Assembly: GCA_965215715.1 (NCBI GenBank) | Contig: OZ244129.1 | Span: 2,356,001-2,420,000 of the forward strand | DNA length: 64,000 nucleotides | DNA from: HXMU1428-3 sp965215715 | GTDB lineage: Bacteria; Pseudomonadota; Alphaproteobacteria; Rhizobiales; HXMU1428-3 | Direction: 5' to 3' | Shown: piece by piece, positions 51,413-60,526 of the stretch | Layout of the letters: each line of letters begins with the position of its first letter | Numbering within the stretch: the first letter of the stretch is position 1 | Position numbers and translations under genes: made by a program | Notes under the pieces: generated by a model | What the model saw: only the letters and a program-made list of their open reading frames with translations | What the model was told of the DNA's origin: nothing | Databases searched by the model: none

Positions 51413-52690
51413 GTGAGTGCACTTAATCGAAGACAGTTTACAAAGATCGTTGGCGCTGGCGCGGTGGCAACAGCTGCATTTGGATTGTTCTCCTACATTA
51501 AGGGTAAGGGCAAAATTGTTATTATCGGCGGCGGTGCTGGCGGTGCAACGGTGGCGCATCTCCTCAAAAAAGCAGCCCCAAATCTTAACGTGACCCTGGT
51601 CGAAATGAACCGGCAATATGCCACTTGTTTTTTTTCCAATCTTTATATTGGAGGCATTCGCTCTTTTGACTCTCTTACATACGGTTATGACGGCCTAAAA
51701 AAAATTGGGGTCAATGTTGTCCATGACATGGCAAGCGGTGTTGATACAGCTAAAAAAACTGTTTCTTTGAAAAATGGCAGTAAACTGGCTTATGATAAAT
51801 TGGTTCTCTCGCCTGGCATTGATTTCAAATGGGAGACCATTGAAGGGTATGATGAGGCGGCCAGCCAAAAGATGCCACATGCATGGAAAGCAGGCGCGCA
51901 AACAAAACTCCTGAAACAGCAACTGGAAACTATGAAAGACGGCGGATTGGTTGTGATGTCAGCCCCCCCTGATCCTTTTCGTTGCCCACCAGGACCCTAT
52001 GAGCGCGCCTCGATGATCGCGCATTATATCAAGACGTATAAACCCAAATCCAAAATCATCATCTTTGATCCAAAATCAGATTTTGCCAAGAAGGACTTGT
52101 TTGTGCATGACTGGGAAACGCACTATGAGGGGATCGTTGAATGGTTAGGCACAGAAATGACAGATGGAGGGATCAAAAAAGTCGATCCAACAGCTATGAC
52201 AGTGACCACATATGATGGTGAGACAATCAAAGCTGATGTTGTGAACATCATTCCGGCCCAAAAAGCGGGCAAGATCGCCTATCTTGCCGGATGTGGTGAG
52301 GAAGATTGGTGTCCGGTTAACCCGAATGACTTTTCATCGCTAAATGTCAAGGATGTCTATGTTTTGGGCGATTCGGCTGAGGCGACGCACATGCCGAAAT
52401 CTGCAAGCTCTGCAAACAGTCATGCCAAAATCTTGGCCAATGCCATTTTGGCTGAACTTGTCGGCAAAAGCCCCTCACAAGCGATATATTATAATGTATG
52501 TTGGTCTCTGATCTCGCCAGACAATTGTGTTAAATACACCGCCACTTATCTTCCTGGTGAAAAAGAACTGGAGATCAAAACGGGATTTCTCTCAGCGGTT
52601 GACGAAAGCAAGGCGGTCCGGGCGCAAACCTACCGGGAAGCTGTTGACTGGTATGAAGACGTCACATCAGACATGTTTGGCAAAGACTAA
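51413..52690 (+). CDS. sulfide dehydrogenase flavoprotein (FccB/SoxF type)
   Basis: A 425-residue periplasmic FAD protein. A twin-arginine signal (NRRQFTKIVGAG, residues 5-16) precedes the FAD motif IVIIGGGAGGATVAHLL. Redox cysteines are likely in YATCFFSN, PFRCPPGPYE (about residue 187) and CGEEDWCPVN. The second FAD motif is DVYVLGDSAEA. The C-terminal FCSD-type flavin-binding tail (YYNVCWSLISPDNCVKYTATY) is diagnostic of flavocytochrome c sulfide dehydrogenases. It would oxidise sulfide and pass electrons to a cytochrome c. No FccA cytochrome gene is adjacent. The start is GTG at 51413. Confidence 0.9.
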   Translation: MSALNRRQFTKIVGAGAVATAAFGLFSYIKGKGKIVIIGGGAGGATVAHLLKKAAPNLNVTLVEMNRQYATCFFSNLYIGGIRSFDSLTYGYDGLKKIGVNVVHDMASGVDTAKKTVSLKNGSKLAYDKLVLSPGIDFKWETIEGYDEAASQKMPHAWKAGAQTKLLKQQLETMKDGGLVVMSAPPDPFRCPPGPYERASMIAHYIKTYKPKSKIIIFDPKSDFAKKDLFVHDWETHYEGIVEWLGTEMTDGGIKKVDPTAMTVTTYDGETIKADVVNIIPAQKAGKIAYLAGCGEEDWCPVNPNDFSSLNVKDVYVLGDSAEATHMPKSASSANSHAKILANAILAELVGKSPSQAIYYNVCWSLISPDNCVKYTATYLPGEKELEIKTGFLSAVDESKAVRAQTYREAVDWYEDVTSDMFGKD

Positions 52691-52997
52691 CATCGCCTTC
52701 TCAGAACAAAGAAGTTACGCCTCTATGTGGGTGCGCTTTTGTTTGCTGAAAGATCAATTTAAAGAATTATGAAATCTTAAACAAAGATACACCGGGCTCT
52801 CATGCTTGGGAGCTTATACTTCTTTATGTATAACATGAGGAAATGCCAGTAAGTTTGGCACGCAATCTGCCATTAAGGGCAAATTTGCTCTAAATCTTTT
52901 GGATTATTTTTTGGGATATATGCAGGGCAACGCAATCAGCTTTTCTTTCAAAAAAGCATCTTTCAACACGACTTTCAACACAACAATAGAAATAAAC

Positions 52998-53022
52998 CCC
53001 ACTTGCCTTCAGAGCAAATGGG
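52998..53022 (-). terminator. probable terminator of the small secreted protein gene
   Basis: CCCACTTGC (52998-53006) pairs with GCAAATGGG (53014-53022) with one mismatch; GTTTATTT follows on the minus strand. The rest of the 368-base gap after the flavoprotein gene holds nothing else that I can identify. Confidence 0.5.
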
Positions 53023-53058
53023 ATTTTAAAAATCCACGTTTCTAAAATCAGATGTTGA

Positions 53059-53265
53059 TTATTCTGATTTAGCTTCAGGTGTGTTTGAAGCTTCAGCTTC
53101 AGCTTTTTCTAGCATTTCAACATCGCGTGCGTGCGCATCTTCAGCTTTACTTGCCACTTTAACTTCAGGCTTTTGTGATGCTTGAGCTCCAGGTAATTCT
53201 CCGCAAGCAAATGCGTTACCTGTCATAGCTAAAGATACAAACGAAGCAATAATGAGTTTTTTCAT
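53059..53265 (-). CDS. small secreted hypothetical protein
   Basis: 68 residues. A signal peptide (MKKLIIASFVSLAMTGNAFA) is followed by a 48-residue mature part rich in Ala, Glu and Lys, with one cysteine right after the cleavage site (CGELPGAQ). The Cys does not sit in a clean lipobox. The start is the ATG at 53263-53265 with SD GGGGAT; the ORF extends upstream but without family support. No known family. It stands alone on the minus strand between fccB and the aco region. Confidence 0.65.
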   Translation of the reverse strand: MKKLIIASFVSLAMTGNAFACGELPGAQASQKPEVKVASKAEDAHARDVEMLEKAEAEASNTPEAKSE

Positions 53266-53404
53266 ATCGAATCCCCAATTTATTTTGAGGTAATATAGCC
53301 GCTTTTTTTTTTTCAATCAAGTTCATTAATATCGATAGATTATCAACCTATACACTATCCAGGCGCCAAGGATTCATTTCAGAAGCAGTTTGATAGGGAA
53401 AATG

Positions 53405-53665
53405 CCCGCTGTGCGGGACTATTGGCCGTATTATTGGGTCTTAACAAACCGTTAGAGCCGTGACGAAGACGGCCATTAGGTTAATTTAATGGCTTTGAGC
53501 GACGTGTCTCCTATCCCCAAACAATGCCTCAGAGGCTTTGTCACGGGGATACCGTAACAGTCAGCCCCCCCCCAATCTGAAAATTAAAGAAGTGGTTACT
53601 TGATATCTAGTGGCCGTCAGAATAACGGGCACTGACCTTCAGTCAGGCAGATCCTGATTTGTGCC
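53405..53665. other. hairpin-rich non-coding stretch upstream of the aco operon, possible structured RNA
   Basis: At least four clean hairpins occur within 260 bases: CCCGC-TGT-GCGGG (53405-53417); GCCATTA-N8-TAATGGC (53472-53493); TATCCCC (53512-53518) with GGGGATA (53545-53551), enclosing ACAA/TTGT and GCCT/AGGC; and GGCAC (53628-53632) with GTGCC (53661-53665), enclosing TGAC-CTTCA-GTCA. GGCCGT (53424-53429) can alternatively pair with ACGGCC (53469-53474). A run of nine C lies at about 53565-53573. It does not match tmRNA, 6S, SRP or RNase P sequence that I know. The strand is uncertain. Confidence 0.4.
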
Positions 53666-53701
53666 AACAAACCAAACGTAGTTGACAGCGGGATTGCTTA
53701 T

Positions 53702-54091
53702 ATGATAAGTGATATATTATTAATATATGAATTGTATTTGAGTTTGCGAGACGCCGTGCTCGAAGAGTTTCTGGAGGTTTCAGATATGGTGATAGATGGG
53801 CAGGCTAACTTTCGTGAGCAGTTTGGTCAGCGCTTTTCTGGCTTGCGTATCATCTTTTCCCCTGCACTGATAAATACCATTGAACAGACTATCCCATTAT
53901 TGACTTCAAAGATGTTGAGGTCTCCTCGTCAGAGGAACGCCCACCCCTCTGAACACTCCAAACGTTTGGCGCATCTCAGGGCAGGATCAACACTAGAGTG
54001 GGAAGAATGGACCCCTTCTTTCAGTCGTCTTATTTACAGTGCCAAAACAGTTCGAACTAAATGTGCGCACCATAATGGGCTTGTTCCATAG
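53702..54091 (+). CDS. doubtful hypothetical ORF upstream of acoA
   Basis: 129 residues, no recognised family. The N-terminal half looks helical and protein-like (LLIYELYLSLRDAVLEEFLE). The second half (RSPRQRNAHPSEHSKRLAHL) looks like chance translation. No good ribosome site precedes the ATG. It may be a gene remnant or non-coding. It lies in a 960-base gap between the small secreted protein and acoA. Confidence 0.25.
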   Translation: MISDILLIYELYLSLRDAVLEEFLEVSDMVIDGQANFREQFGQRFSGLRIIFSPALINTIEQTIPLLTSKMLRSPRQRNAHPSEHSKRLAHLRAGSTLEWEEWTPSFSRLIYSAKTVRTKCAHHNGLVP

Positions 54092-54227
54092 CGCCTACAC
54101 TTACCTAGATGGACATAAGGTAAGTCTTTTTTTATGGGATTGGACAATTGCTTTTGATGGGTGGATCAATCTGCCCCCCAAAGACCTAATGGGAAGCAAA
54201 AAAACGAAAAACCAGGGAGGAAATTTT

Positions 54228-55193
54228 ATGCAATTGAGTAGAGACGAACTACTAAAAGCTTATCGTATGATGGCACTGGCCCGACACTTTGAGGAAAGCG
54301 TTTTTGAGAATTTTTCGGAAGGAAATATTCCGGGATTTGTTCACTTGGCTGCTGGGCAAGAAGCCACGGCTGCCGGCATGTGTATGGCACTTGATGAGCG
54401 CGATTGGATTAGCTCAACCCACCGTGCCCACGGCCAGTGTGTTGCCCGCGGTCTCGATCTTCAGGAAACAATGGATGAGATTTATGGTGCGCGCACCGGC
54501 GTTTGCCGCGGCAAGGGTGGATCGATGCACCTTTCCGATCTCTCTAAAGGTATGATAGGTGCGAACGGCATCATCGGTGCAACGGGGCCTTTGGCTGTTG
54601 GCGCGGCCCTTTCTGCACGGGCCAAAGGTGAGGGCGGCGTTGCTGTTGGTCTTTATGGTGATGGTGGTTCCAATCAGGGATTGACATTTGAGGCCTGCAA
54701 TATGGCCAATATTTGGAACCTGCCTGTGGTCTTTATTTGTGAAGACAACGGCTATGCGCAAGCAACTGGGGCAGATTATGCTGTGGCAGGAACACAAGTG
54801 GACCGGGCCAAAGGGTTCGGCATGCCTGGTGTCCAGGTCGATGGGTTTGATTTCTTTGTTGTTTACGAAGCTATAAATGAAGCTGTTACGCGAGCTCGCA
54901 ATGGGGAGGGCCCAAGCTTGGTCCAGGTCATGACGAGCCGCGTTTACGGCCATTTTGTGGGCGATGCTCAAACTTATCGCCCGGACGGCGAAATTGACAT
55001 GGTGCGTGCCGACAAAGACTGTCTGAAAATTTTCCGCAAGAAAGTCGTTGATGCGGGCCTTCTGACCGATGGGCATCTGGACGAGATCTACAACGAAGAA
55101 AAAAGGCGTGTTGACGAAGCGACGACCAAAGCGCAAGCCGCACCGCGCCCAACCGAGGCCGATCTGATGGCCGACATCTATGTCTCTTATTAA
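54228..55193 (+). CDS. acoA: acetoin dehydrogenase E1 component, alpha subunit
   Basis: A 321-residue thiamine-diphosphate enzyme subunit that with AcoB cleaves acetoin and passes the acetyl group to the lipoyl protein. Motifs are GFVHLAAGQEATAAG, STHRAHGQ, RGKGGSMH and the ThDP motif GDGGSNQG...CEDNGYAQ. The start is the ATG at 54228, because AGGGAGGA lies seven bases upstream and the in-frame extension back to 54039 has no family resemblance. It could be another 2-oxoacid dehydrogenase E1, but the AcoC-type partner downstream makes acetoin the best call. Confidence 0.92.
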   Translation: MQLSRDELLKAYRMMALARHFEESVFENFSEGNIPGFVHLAAGQEATAAGMCMALDERDWISSTHRAHGQCVARGLDLQETMDEIYGARTGVCRGKGGSMHLSDLSKGMIGANGIIGATGPLAVGAALSARAKGEGGVAVGLYGDGGSNQGLTFEACNMANIWNLPVVFICEDNGYAQATGADYAVAGTQVDRAKGFGMPGVQVDGFDFFVVYEAINEAVTRARNGEGPSLVQVMTSRVYGHFVGDAQTYRPDGEIDMVRADKDCLKIFRKKVVDAGLLTDGHLDEIYNEEKRRVDEATTKAQAAPRPTEADLMADIYVSY

Positions 55194-55208
55194 GGGGGAG
55201 GACAAAAA

Positions 55209-56213
55209 ATGACGATAAAAACACAAAGAGACGCCATCAATGAAGCTATTGCGAGCGAGATGCGACGCGATGAAACGGTCATTGTTATGGGGGAAGACAT
55301 TTCAGGCGGTGTTGGCACCGATGGTGAAGATGATGCTTGGGGCGGTGTGCTGGGTGTTACCAAAGGGCTTTATGGCGAATTTGGGCCCAACCGCGTTATC
55401 GATACGCCAATCTGTGAAGGGGGGTTCACCACGGCTGCAGCTGGCGCTGCAATCACTGGCTTGCGTCCGGTTGTGGATCTGATGTTTGTTGATTTTCTTG
55501 GCTTTTGTTTCGACGCGATCTATAACCAGGCAGGCAAGTTCCGTTACATGTTTGGCGGCAAAGCGCAAACCCCGCTGGTCGTGCGCGCGATGTATGGAGC
55601 CGGTCTTCGGGCCGCTGGTCAACACAGCCAGACGCTCTATTCACTGTTCACTCATGTCCCAGGCGTGAAAGTTGTCGTGCCTTCATCTCCTTATGATGCA
55701 AAGGGTCTGTTGATCCAAGCCATTCGCGATAATGACCCTGTCATTTTCTATGAACACAAAACGATGTACGACGATGAAGCTGATGTTCCGGACGAATCGT
55801 ACACGATCCCGTTTGGCGAAGCTAATGTCATTCGTGAAGGCGAGCATGTCACAATTGTCGCGATTGGCAAGATGGTGCAACTGGCCGTAGAAGCTGCCGA
55901 TAATCTGGCAAAAGATGGCATCTTTTGTACCGTGGTTGACCCGCGCACCATTTCACCGCTGGATGAGGAAACAATCCTGGAAGAGGTTGAGGAAACGGGA
56001 CGTCTGGTTATCGTAGATGAAAGCTATCCGCGCTGTTCATTGGCGGCGGACATTTCCTCTATCGTGGCTGAAAAAGCGTTCAAATCCCTGAAAGCCGGAA
56101 TTCAGAAGGTGACACCACCTCACTGCCCGGTCCCGTTCGCACCGGAGCTTGAAGATCTCTACATCCCTAAAGTGGAGGACATTGAAGCCGCGGTTCGCCG
56201 AACGATGGCCTAG
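55209..56213 (+). CDS. acoB: acetoin dehydrogenase E1 component, beta subunit
   Basis: A 334-residue transketolase-like beta subunit. Typical segments are INEAIASEMRRDETVIVMGED, DTPICEGGFTTAAAGAA, GLRPVVDLMFVDFLG and, in the C-terminal transketolase domain, VDPRTISPLDEETILE. It pairs with AcoA to form the E1 tetramer. SD GGGGGAGG precedes the start; the gap from acoA is 15 bases. Length is normal. The neighbouring E2 uses a hydrolase-type domain, as in known aco operons. No E3 (dihydrolipoamide dehydrogenase) gene is present nearby. Confidence 0.93.
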   Translation: MTIKTQRDAINEAIASEMRRDETVIVMGEDISGGVGTDGEDDAWGGVLGVTKGLYGEFGPNRVIDTPICEGGFTTAAAGAAITGLRPVVDLMFVDFLGFCFDAIYNQAGKFRYMFGGKAQTPLVVRAMYGAGLRAAGQHSQTLYSLFTHVPGVKVVVPSSPYDAKGLLIQAIRDNDPVIFYEHKTMYDDEADVPDESYTIPFGEANVIREGEHVTIVAIGKMVQLAVEAADNLAKDGIFCTVVDPRTISPLDEETILEEVEETGRLVIVDESYPRCSLAADISSIVAEKAFKSLKAGIQKVTPPHCPVPFAPELEDLYIPKVEDIEAAVRRTMA

Positions 56214-56290
56214 CCCAGGCGTTGCCCGAGCTTAATGGCGCATATTAAGCCCGGGCAACCAACGGCCTTCATAATACAAGGAAACATCAC

Positions 56291-57430
56291 ATGACTACGA
56301 ATAACATTCATCCCATTGTTATGCCCAAATGGGGACTGTCGATGACCGAAGGTAAGGTCGTCCAGTGGCTTGTCACTGAGGGCGACCAGGTCGACAAAGC
56401 CCAAGAACTTTTAGAAATTGAGACAACTAAGATCACCAATGTTCATGAATCGACAAAGTCAGGCGTGTTGCGCCGTCAGGTTGTCAAGCTAGATGAGGAC
56501 GTGCCGGTTGGTGCGCTCTTGGCCGTTGTCGCTGACGATGATGTAGAAGACGTCGCGATCGACGCCTTTATAAAAGATTTCCAAGAAAACTTCGTACCGC
56601 CAGAGGACGATGAGGAGGAAGGCGGTGCCTCCTCCTTGAATGCTGAAACGGAAGTTGACGGGCGCAAAATAAGCTATATGCGTGCCAATGAACAATCTGA
56701 TGCTGTGCCTGTTTTGTTAATTCACGGCTTTGGTGGCGACGCCAACAACTGGGTTTTGAATCTGGAGCCGCTTTCTGGTTCCCGCCCTGTTTACGCCCTT
56801 GACCTGATCGGCCATGGCGGGTCTGCCAAAGATGTTGGTGACGGCACGCTGACCACACTGGTGGATAGCGTTGCTGGCTTTATGAAAGCTGTTGGTATTG
56901 AGCGTGCTCATATCGTTGGCCATTCACTTGGCGGCGCGATTGCTATTCTGCTGGCTGAGCGTTTAGGACCAGGTTGTGCAAGCTTGACCTGTATTGCACC
57001 GGCAGGCTTGAGCGATGAGGTCAACCCTTTGTTCCTAGAACAATATCTAACCGCTGAGCGTCGCCGCCCGGTTAAAGCCGTGCTGCAAATGCTTGTGAAA
57101 GATCCTGACCTTGTGACCAAAGAAATGGTTGAGGATTTCCAAAAATACAAGCGCCTTGAAGGTGCAAGCGCTGCCATGTCTGCCATTGCTTCACAAGTTA
57201 TGCCCGGCGGTAAGCAGAGCGGTGATCTGCGGCCTATCCTTTCCGGGCTATCCACTCCAAAGCTGGTCATTTGGGGCTCGCAAGACGCGATCCTTGATCC
57301 ATCAGCAACTGGAGGCCTGCCTGACACAATCACTGTGGAGACCATTGACGGCGTGGGGCATTTGCCGCAACTGGAGGCCGCCGATGTGGTCAATGCCCTG
57401 ATTGAAAAGCACATTGCACAGATCGGATAA
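56291..57430 (+). CDS. acoC: acetoin dehydrogenase E2 component AcoC (lipoyl domain fused to alpha/beta hydrolase)
   Basis: A 379-residue protein. The lipoyl domain (residues 6-85) has the lipoylation lysine at about K47 (EIETTKITNVHES). After an acidic linker (PPEDDEEEGG) comes an alpha/beta hydrolase domain (about 120-375) with LIHGFGGDANNW, nucleophile elbow GHSLGGAIA and terminal GVGHLPQLE. This combination, instead of a CAT-type acyltransferase core, is the AcoC signature. It receives the acetyl group and delivers it to CoA. The 77-base gap after acoB contains no terminator, so it is probably one operon. Confidence 0.92.
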   Translation: MTTNNIHPIVMPKWGLSMTEGKVVQWLVTEGDQVDKAQELLEIETTKITNVHESTKSGVLRRQVVKLDEDVPVGALLAVVADDDVEDVAIDAFIKDFQENFVPPEDDEEEGGASSLNAETEVDGRKISYMRANEQSDAVPVLLIHGFGGDANNWVLNLEPLSGSRPVYALDLIGHGGSAKDVGDGTLTTLVDSVAGFMKAVGIERAHIVGHSLGGAIAILLAERLGPGCASLTCIAPAGLSDEVNPLFLEQYLTAERRRPVKAVLQMLVKDPDLVTKEMVEDFQKYKRLEGASAAMSAIASQVMPGGKQSGDLRPILSGLSTPKLVIWGSQDAILDPSATGGLPDTITVETIDGVGHLPQLEAADVVNALIEKHIAQIG

Positions 57431-57524
57431 CCTTTAGCTGACCCTTTCACACGGGCGGGCCATTGGATATGGACGAACAACGGAAATTAGATGATTTAGT
57501 CGTTACTATTAAGGAGAGGAACTA

Positions 57525-57929
57525 ATGAGCATAGAAGAGAACAAGGCAATCGTTCGTGAATTTTTTGCGCGATTTTCTGCAGCCGATGTTGAAGGCGCGC
57601 TTAGCCTGCTTGATGAGGGCGCTGTTTGGCGCGCAATGGGTGTTGAGGGTGGCTTGCCGATGTCTGGTGAGTTGGACAAGGAGAGCATTGGCGGTTTGAT
57701 TGCTGGTGTTAAGGAGGCCATTCCGGCCGGATTAAAATTGACACCCAGCGACTGGACGGCTGAAGGCGACCGCGTTGCCCTGGAATTGGAATGCTATGGC
57801 GAGCTAACCAATGGCCGGGTCTATAATAATTTTTATCATTTCCTTGTCATCGTCTCTGGCGGCAAGATCAAATCCGTGCGGGAATATATGGATACAAACC
57901 ACCAAAGACGGGTTTGGGTTGACGCTTAG
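57525..57929 (+). CDS. SnoaL-like/NTF2-fold protein
   Basis: 134 residues with the ketosteroid-isomerase/SnoaL-like fold: the helical N-terminus NKAIVREFFARFSAADVEGAL, then LLDEGAVWRAMG, then beta strands with YNNFYHFLVIVSGGKI and REYMDTNH. Such proteins are small-ligand isomerases, hydrolases or structural subunits; the substrate is unknown. SD AAGGAGAGGAA precedes the ATG. It lies 94 bases behind acoC in the same direction and before a terminator, so it is probably the last gene of the aco operon. Confidence 0.8.
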   Translation: MSIEENKAIVREFFARFSAADVEGALSLLDEGAVWRAMGVEGGLPMSGELDKESIGGLIAGVKEAIPAGLKLTPSDWTAEGDRVALELECYGELTNGRVYNNFYHFLVIVSGGKIKSVREYMDTNHQRRVWVDA

Positions 57930-58000
57930 GCGCGCTTTTTTTCTGAATGATTAAGGTTCAGTTTTCCGTTTTATTTTTGTGATGTTTGCAAGATACAAAG

Positions 58001-58020
58001 GGGCCTCCAATTGGGGGCCC
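58001..58020 (+). terminator. terminator after the aco operon
   Basis: GGGCCTCC (58001-58008) pairs with GGGGGCCC (58013-58020), including one G-T pair, with loop AATT and a following TTAATTATATTTA. The T-run is imperfect. Confidence 0.65.
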
Positions 58021-58097
58021 TTAATTATATTTAGGACACAATTAAAATTAATACTTAAAGTCGTGACATTTATTTTAACCGCAAATTTTAGGAAAGC

Positions 58098-58823
58098 ATG
58101 TCAATGGATCATTCTGTGAAAAACTCTCAGATACCTCTTAGCGGAAACATTGAGTTTAAGACGTTTGATATGGATGGGGATGGTAATTTTTCTTTCGTTG
58201 CAAATGAAGAGGGAATAGTAAAATTAAAGTCTGAATTTTTAATAGAGGCTGAAGAATTTCTTCTCCTTCGTAAAGGTGAAGATATTGGTGGTGAGTTAAT
58301 CGCTTTGTTCATTGAAGTGGTATCCAGCGCTAGAGAATCAATAGAATTTGTGTTTGAAACTGAATTTGCCAAAATAGTGAAAAAATATTTCGATTTTCTA
58401 TGGGAAGCTGCTGAGGCCTATGCGCTTTATCGGACGATGCGTGAGACAATAATAGAAGCCATAGAAAGTTATGCTTCCAAAGAAAAGCGGCAAGTGAGTT
58501 CAAAAAAACTTAATCGATTAAATATATTGTGCTTTCCTGATGAAGAGAATGAAAAAGCTCGTCTTCATTATGAACGCTTGGGTTACCAGGTCCGTCATTA
58601 TCGTTCAGCTGATGAAAAAGGGCTGCATAGATTTTATGTAAACGAAAAACGATGGTGTTTTTTCTTACGTTCGGGAGAACAATTTAAAGGGGTGGTTGGG
58701 ACCGACCAACCTACAATCCTCAAACTTGTAGAACAATTTGATCTGGAATGGAAAGATGCGCGAGAGCCGCGAAGAAAATGGTGGCAGTTTTGGCTTTACA
58801 AACCGAAAATCAGTTCAAGTTAG
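58098..58823 (+). CDS. hypothetical protein, unknown family
   Basis: 241 residues with no recognised domain. The N-terminal part contains a DxDGDG-like loop (TFDMDGDGNFSF, about residues 22-33), which could be coincidental or a calcium-loop mimic. The middle is helical and glutamate-rich (LLLRKGEDIGGELIALFIEV). The C-terminal part has many Arg and Trp (EPRRKWWQFWLYKPK). No signal peptide or membrane segment. The gene is more AT-rich than its neighbours. Its stop directly abuts a decayed thiC fragment on the other strand, suggesting a recombination junction. An accessory origin is inferred. Confidence 0.6.
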   Translation: MSMDHSVKNSQIPLSGNIEFKTFDMDGDGNFSFVANEEGIVKLKSEFLIEAEEFLLLRKGEDIGGELIALFIEVVSSARESIEFVFETEFAKIVKKYFDFLWEAAEAYALYRTMRETIIEAIESYASKEKRQVSSKKLNRLNILCFPDEENEKARLHYERLGYQVRHYRSADEKGLHRFYVNEKRWCFFLRSGEQFKGVVGTDQPTILKLVEQFDLEWKDAREPRRKWWQFWLYKPKISSS

Positions 58824-58916
58824 AGCCCATTTCCATAAACGACTTGCTCCTTTGCCCCATGCCTTGCTCTTTATCAACCATCTTGGCGGCATGATCGCAC
58901 ACGTCTGGCTTGATCT
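58810..58916 (-). pseudogene. thiC: decayed fragment of the thiC 3' end
   Basis: Translated on the minus strand this reads IKPDVCDHAAKMVDKEQGMG then QRSKSFMEMGSNLN and a stop at 58810-58812. It aligns without gaps to the ThiC C-terminus encoded at 62468-62563 (ITQDVRDYAAKLNDKEQGMA then EMSEKFKEMGSE). Nucleotide similarity is obvious by eye, for example AGAGCCCATTTCC in both. It has no start, lacks the last 15 codons of ThiC, and is in the same orientation as intact thiC 3.6 kb away. Confidence 0.8.
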
Positions 58917-59071
58917 GATCTGACTTCCCCCCAAAAACACCCCCATTTATCCTTCATTTAAAAAATAAAACTGACATTTACGACTTTAGTCTTTTTTGTC
59001 ACCCGCTTTGCTCTATGTTAGTTTCAAATCAAATTTGAAGTTAAAAGAAAGAGTTGGGAAAGGATTGATCC

Positions 59072-60028
59072 ATGAAGCGTTTTATGAGCGTTTTTGTACT
59101 CGCAGCTGTCTTGGTAGGGGTCTATTTTGCTACGGGGCAACAGAGTATGGCTGATGGGCATAAACTAAAAACCGGCACGCCAAAATTGAAGTTTTCAATA
59201 ACAACAGGCAAAAATCCAGAGGCTGTTCTGTTTGATGAAAAGAGAAACCAGTATTTTGTTAGCCTGATGAATTTTAGGGTTAAAGAAGGCGGGGGCGGCA
59301 TTGTCACTTTAGATGAAAAAGGCAAGGTCAAAGATTTGAACTGGGTTGGGGGGCTCAATCAACCAAAGGGTATGGTCATCAGCGGGGATAAGCTTTATGT
59401 CGCCGATATCACTGAATTCGTTGAGATTGATATTCCGTCAGGGAAAATACTGAATAAATACACCTCAAAAGACGGGATTTTTTTGAATGACCCAGCGCTT
59501 GGGCCTGATGGATCTGTTTACGTCACGGATAGCCTCATGGATAGCATCTTTAGGCTGTCGCCTGATGGGACCTTTGATCTTTGGCTAAAAGATGCGCGGC
59601 TGGAAAGCCCCAATGGCTTGGTTTTTTTTGGAGATTCTTTATATGTTGCCGCTTGGGGCCTGTCTGTGGGCAAGACTGTCCAATCTATGCTGGAAGCAAA
59701 ACGAACAGGCAAATTGGTTCGTGTTAAATTAAAAGACAAATCCATAGACGTTTTGAGTAAGGGCCCGGTTGGGCATCTGGATGGCATTGAGCCTGATGGG
59801 AACGACAACTTTTTTATATCAGATTGGTTCTCAGGAGAAATTTTCCTTATTTCATCTGCAGGCAAGATGTTGGCCTCCTATGATTTGGCAAAAATTATGA
59901 ATGTCAAATCAGCGGGTGGTTTGGCTGATATTGAGTATATGGAAAATAAAAAAGAAATTTGGGCACCCATGATGAGAGATGGGACCGTTTTGGTCTTTTC
60001 TGTGGCTGACACGCGTGGGTCTGATTAA
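59072..60028 (+). CDS. secreted SMP-30/gluconolactonase-like beta-propeller protein
   Basis: A 318-residue exported protein. A signal peptide covers residues 1-27 (QQSMADG follows the hydrophobic core). The remainder is a six-bladed beta-propeller of the SMP-30/NHL-like type, with repeated GDKLYVADI, GPDGSVYVTDS, FGDSLYVAAW and DGNDNFFISDW segments. Such proteins hydrolyse lactones or bind metal and sugar ligands; here the substrate is unknown. SD AAAGGA is well placed. A strong terminator follows 50 bases after the stop. It is monocistronic, between the thiC fragment and the beta-helix gene. Confidence 0.8.
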   Translation: MKRFMSVFVLAAVLVGVYFATGQQSMADGHKLKTGTPKLKFSITTGKNPEAVLFDEKRNQYFVSLMNFRVKEGGGGIVTLDEKGKVKDLNWVGGLNQPKGMVISGDKLYVADITEFVEIDIPSGKILNKYTSKDGIFLNDPALGPDGSVYVTDSLMDSIFRLSPDGTFDLWLKDARLESPNGLVFFGDSLYVAAWGLSVGKTVQSMLEAKRTGKLVRVKLKDKSIDVLSKGPVGHLDGIEPDGNDNFFISDWFSGEIFLISSAGKMLASYDLAKIMNVKSAGGLADIEYMENKKEIWAPMMRDGTVLVFSVADTRGSD

Positions 60029-60077
60029 GGTCGAGGCAAGGCTGAAGACCTTGAGCTAAGATTGATTGAACTGGTCT

Positions 60078-60110
60078 AAAAAGTGAGGCTGATAAATGGC
60101 CTCACTTTTT
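60078..60110 (+). terminator. rho-independent terminator
   Basis: GTGAGGC (60083-60089) pairs with GCCTCAC (60099-60105), extended by five A/T pairs, with a 9-base loop and a T-run. It ends the beta-propeller gene. The region from here to 60526 (about 415 bases) holds no other recognisable feature. Confidence 0.92.
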
Positions 60111-60526
60111 TTGTGGTTTTTGTTTCAATGATGCCCTTACTCGTGAAAAATGAAACCGCCTGTTCTAGAAACAACGCCCAGTAAAGAGGGGGGCTTGGCA
60201 GAACCATACTGATAAGCTTCTAGGTTATGTGGCTAATTTTCGTCTCAGGTGAATGTCAGCTAAGGGTCGATTAGAGGATACTATAATCCGGGTTTGAGAT
60301 GGTCTCTTTGGTGCCAGAAGGGGAAATAGTTTTATTAGCTACCCACAGAGATTATGTCTCATTAAATCAGGCTTCTAAAAAATTGCCCTATGTATTTTTC
60401 AATTTCATAGGGTTAATATGAGCAACAAACTCACTTTTTGATTAGGGTTTTATTGACCTTTCAAATCCACATCTATTCATTATTTTGTTGTTGGCAGCAT
60501 CTGAGAACTTAGGAGCTAAGAATGTA

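Noticed and set aside
54140..54165. Sigma-54 promoter for acoA (GGGATTGG...TTGCT)
   Set aside because: aco operons are often RpoN-dependent, but here the GG-GC spacing is 11 or 12 bases instead of 10, and no acoR gene is present.
54414..55226. 270-residue minus-strand ORF opposite acoA
   Set aside because: Shadow of acoA, which has clear ThDP motifs and a strong ribosome site.
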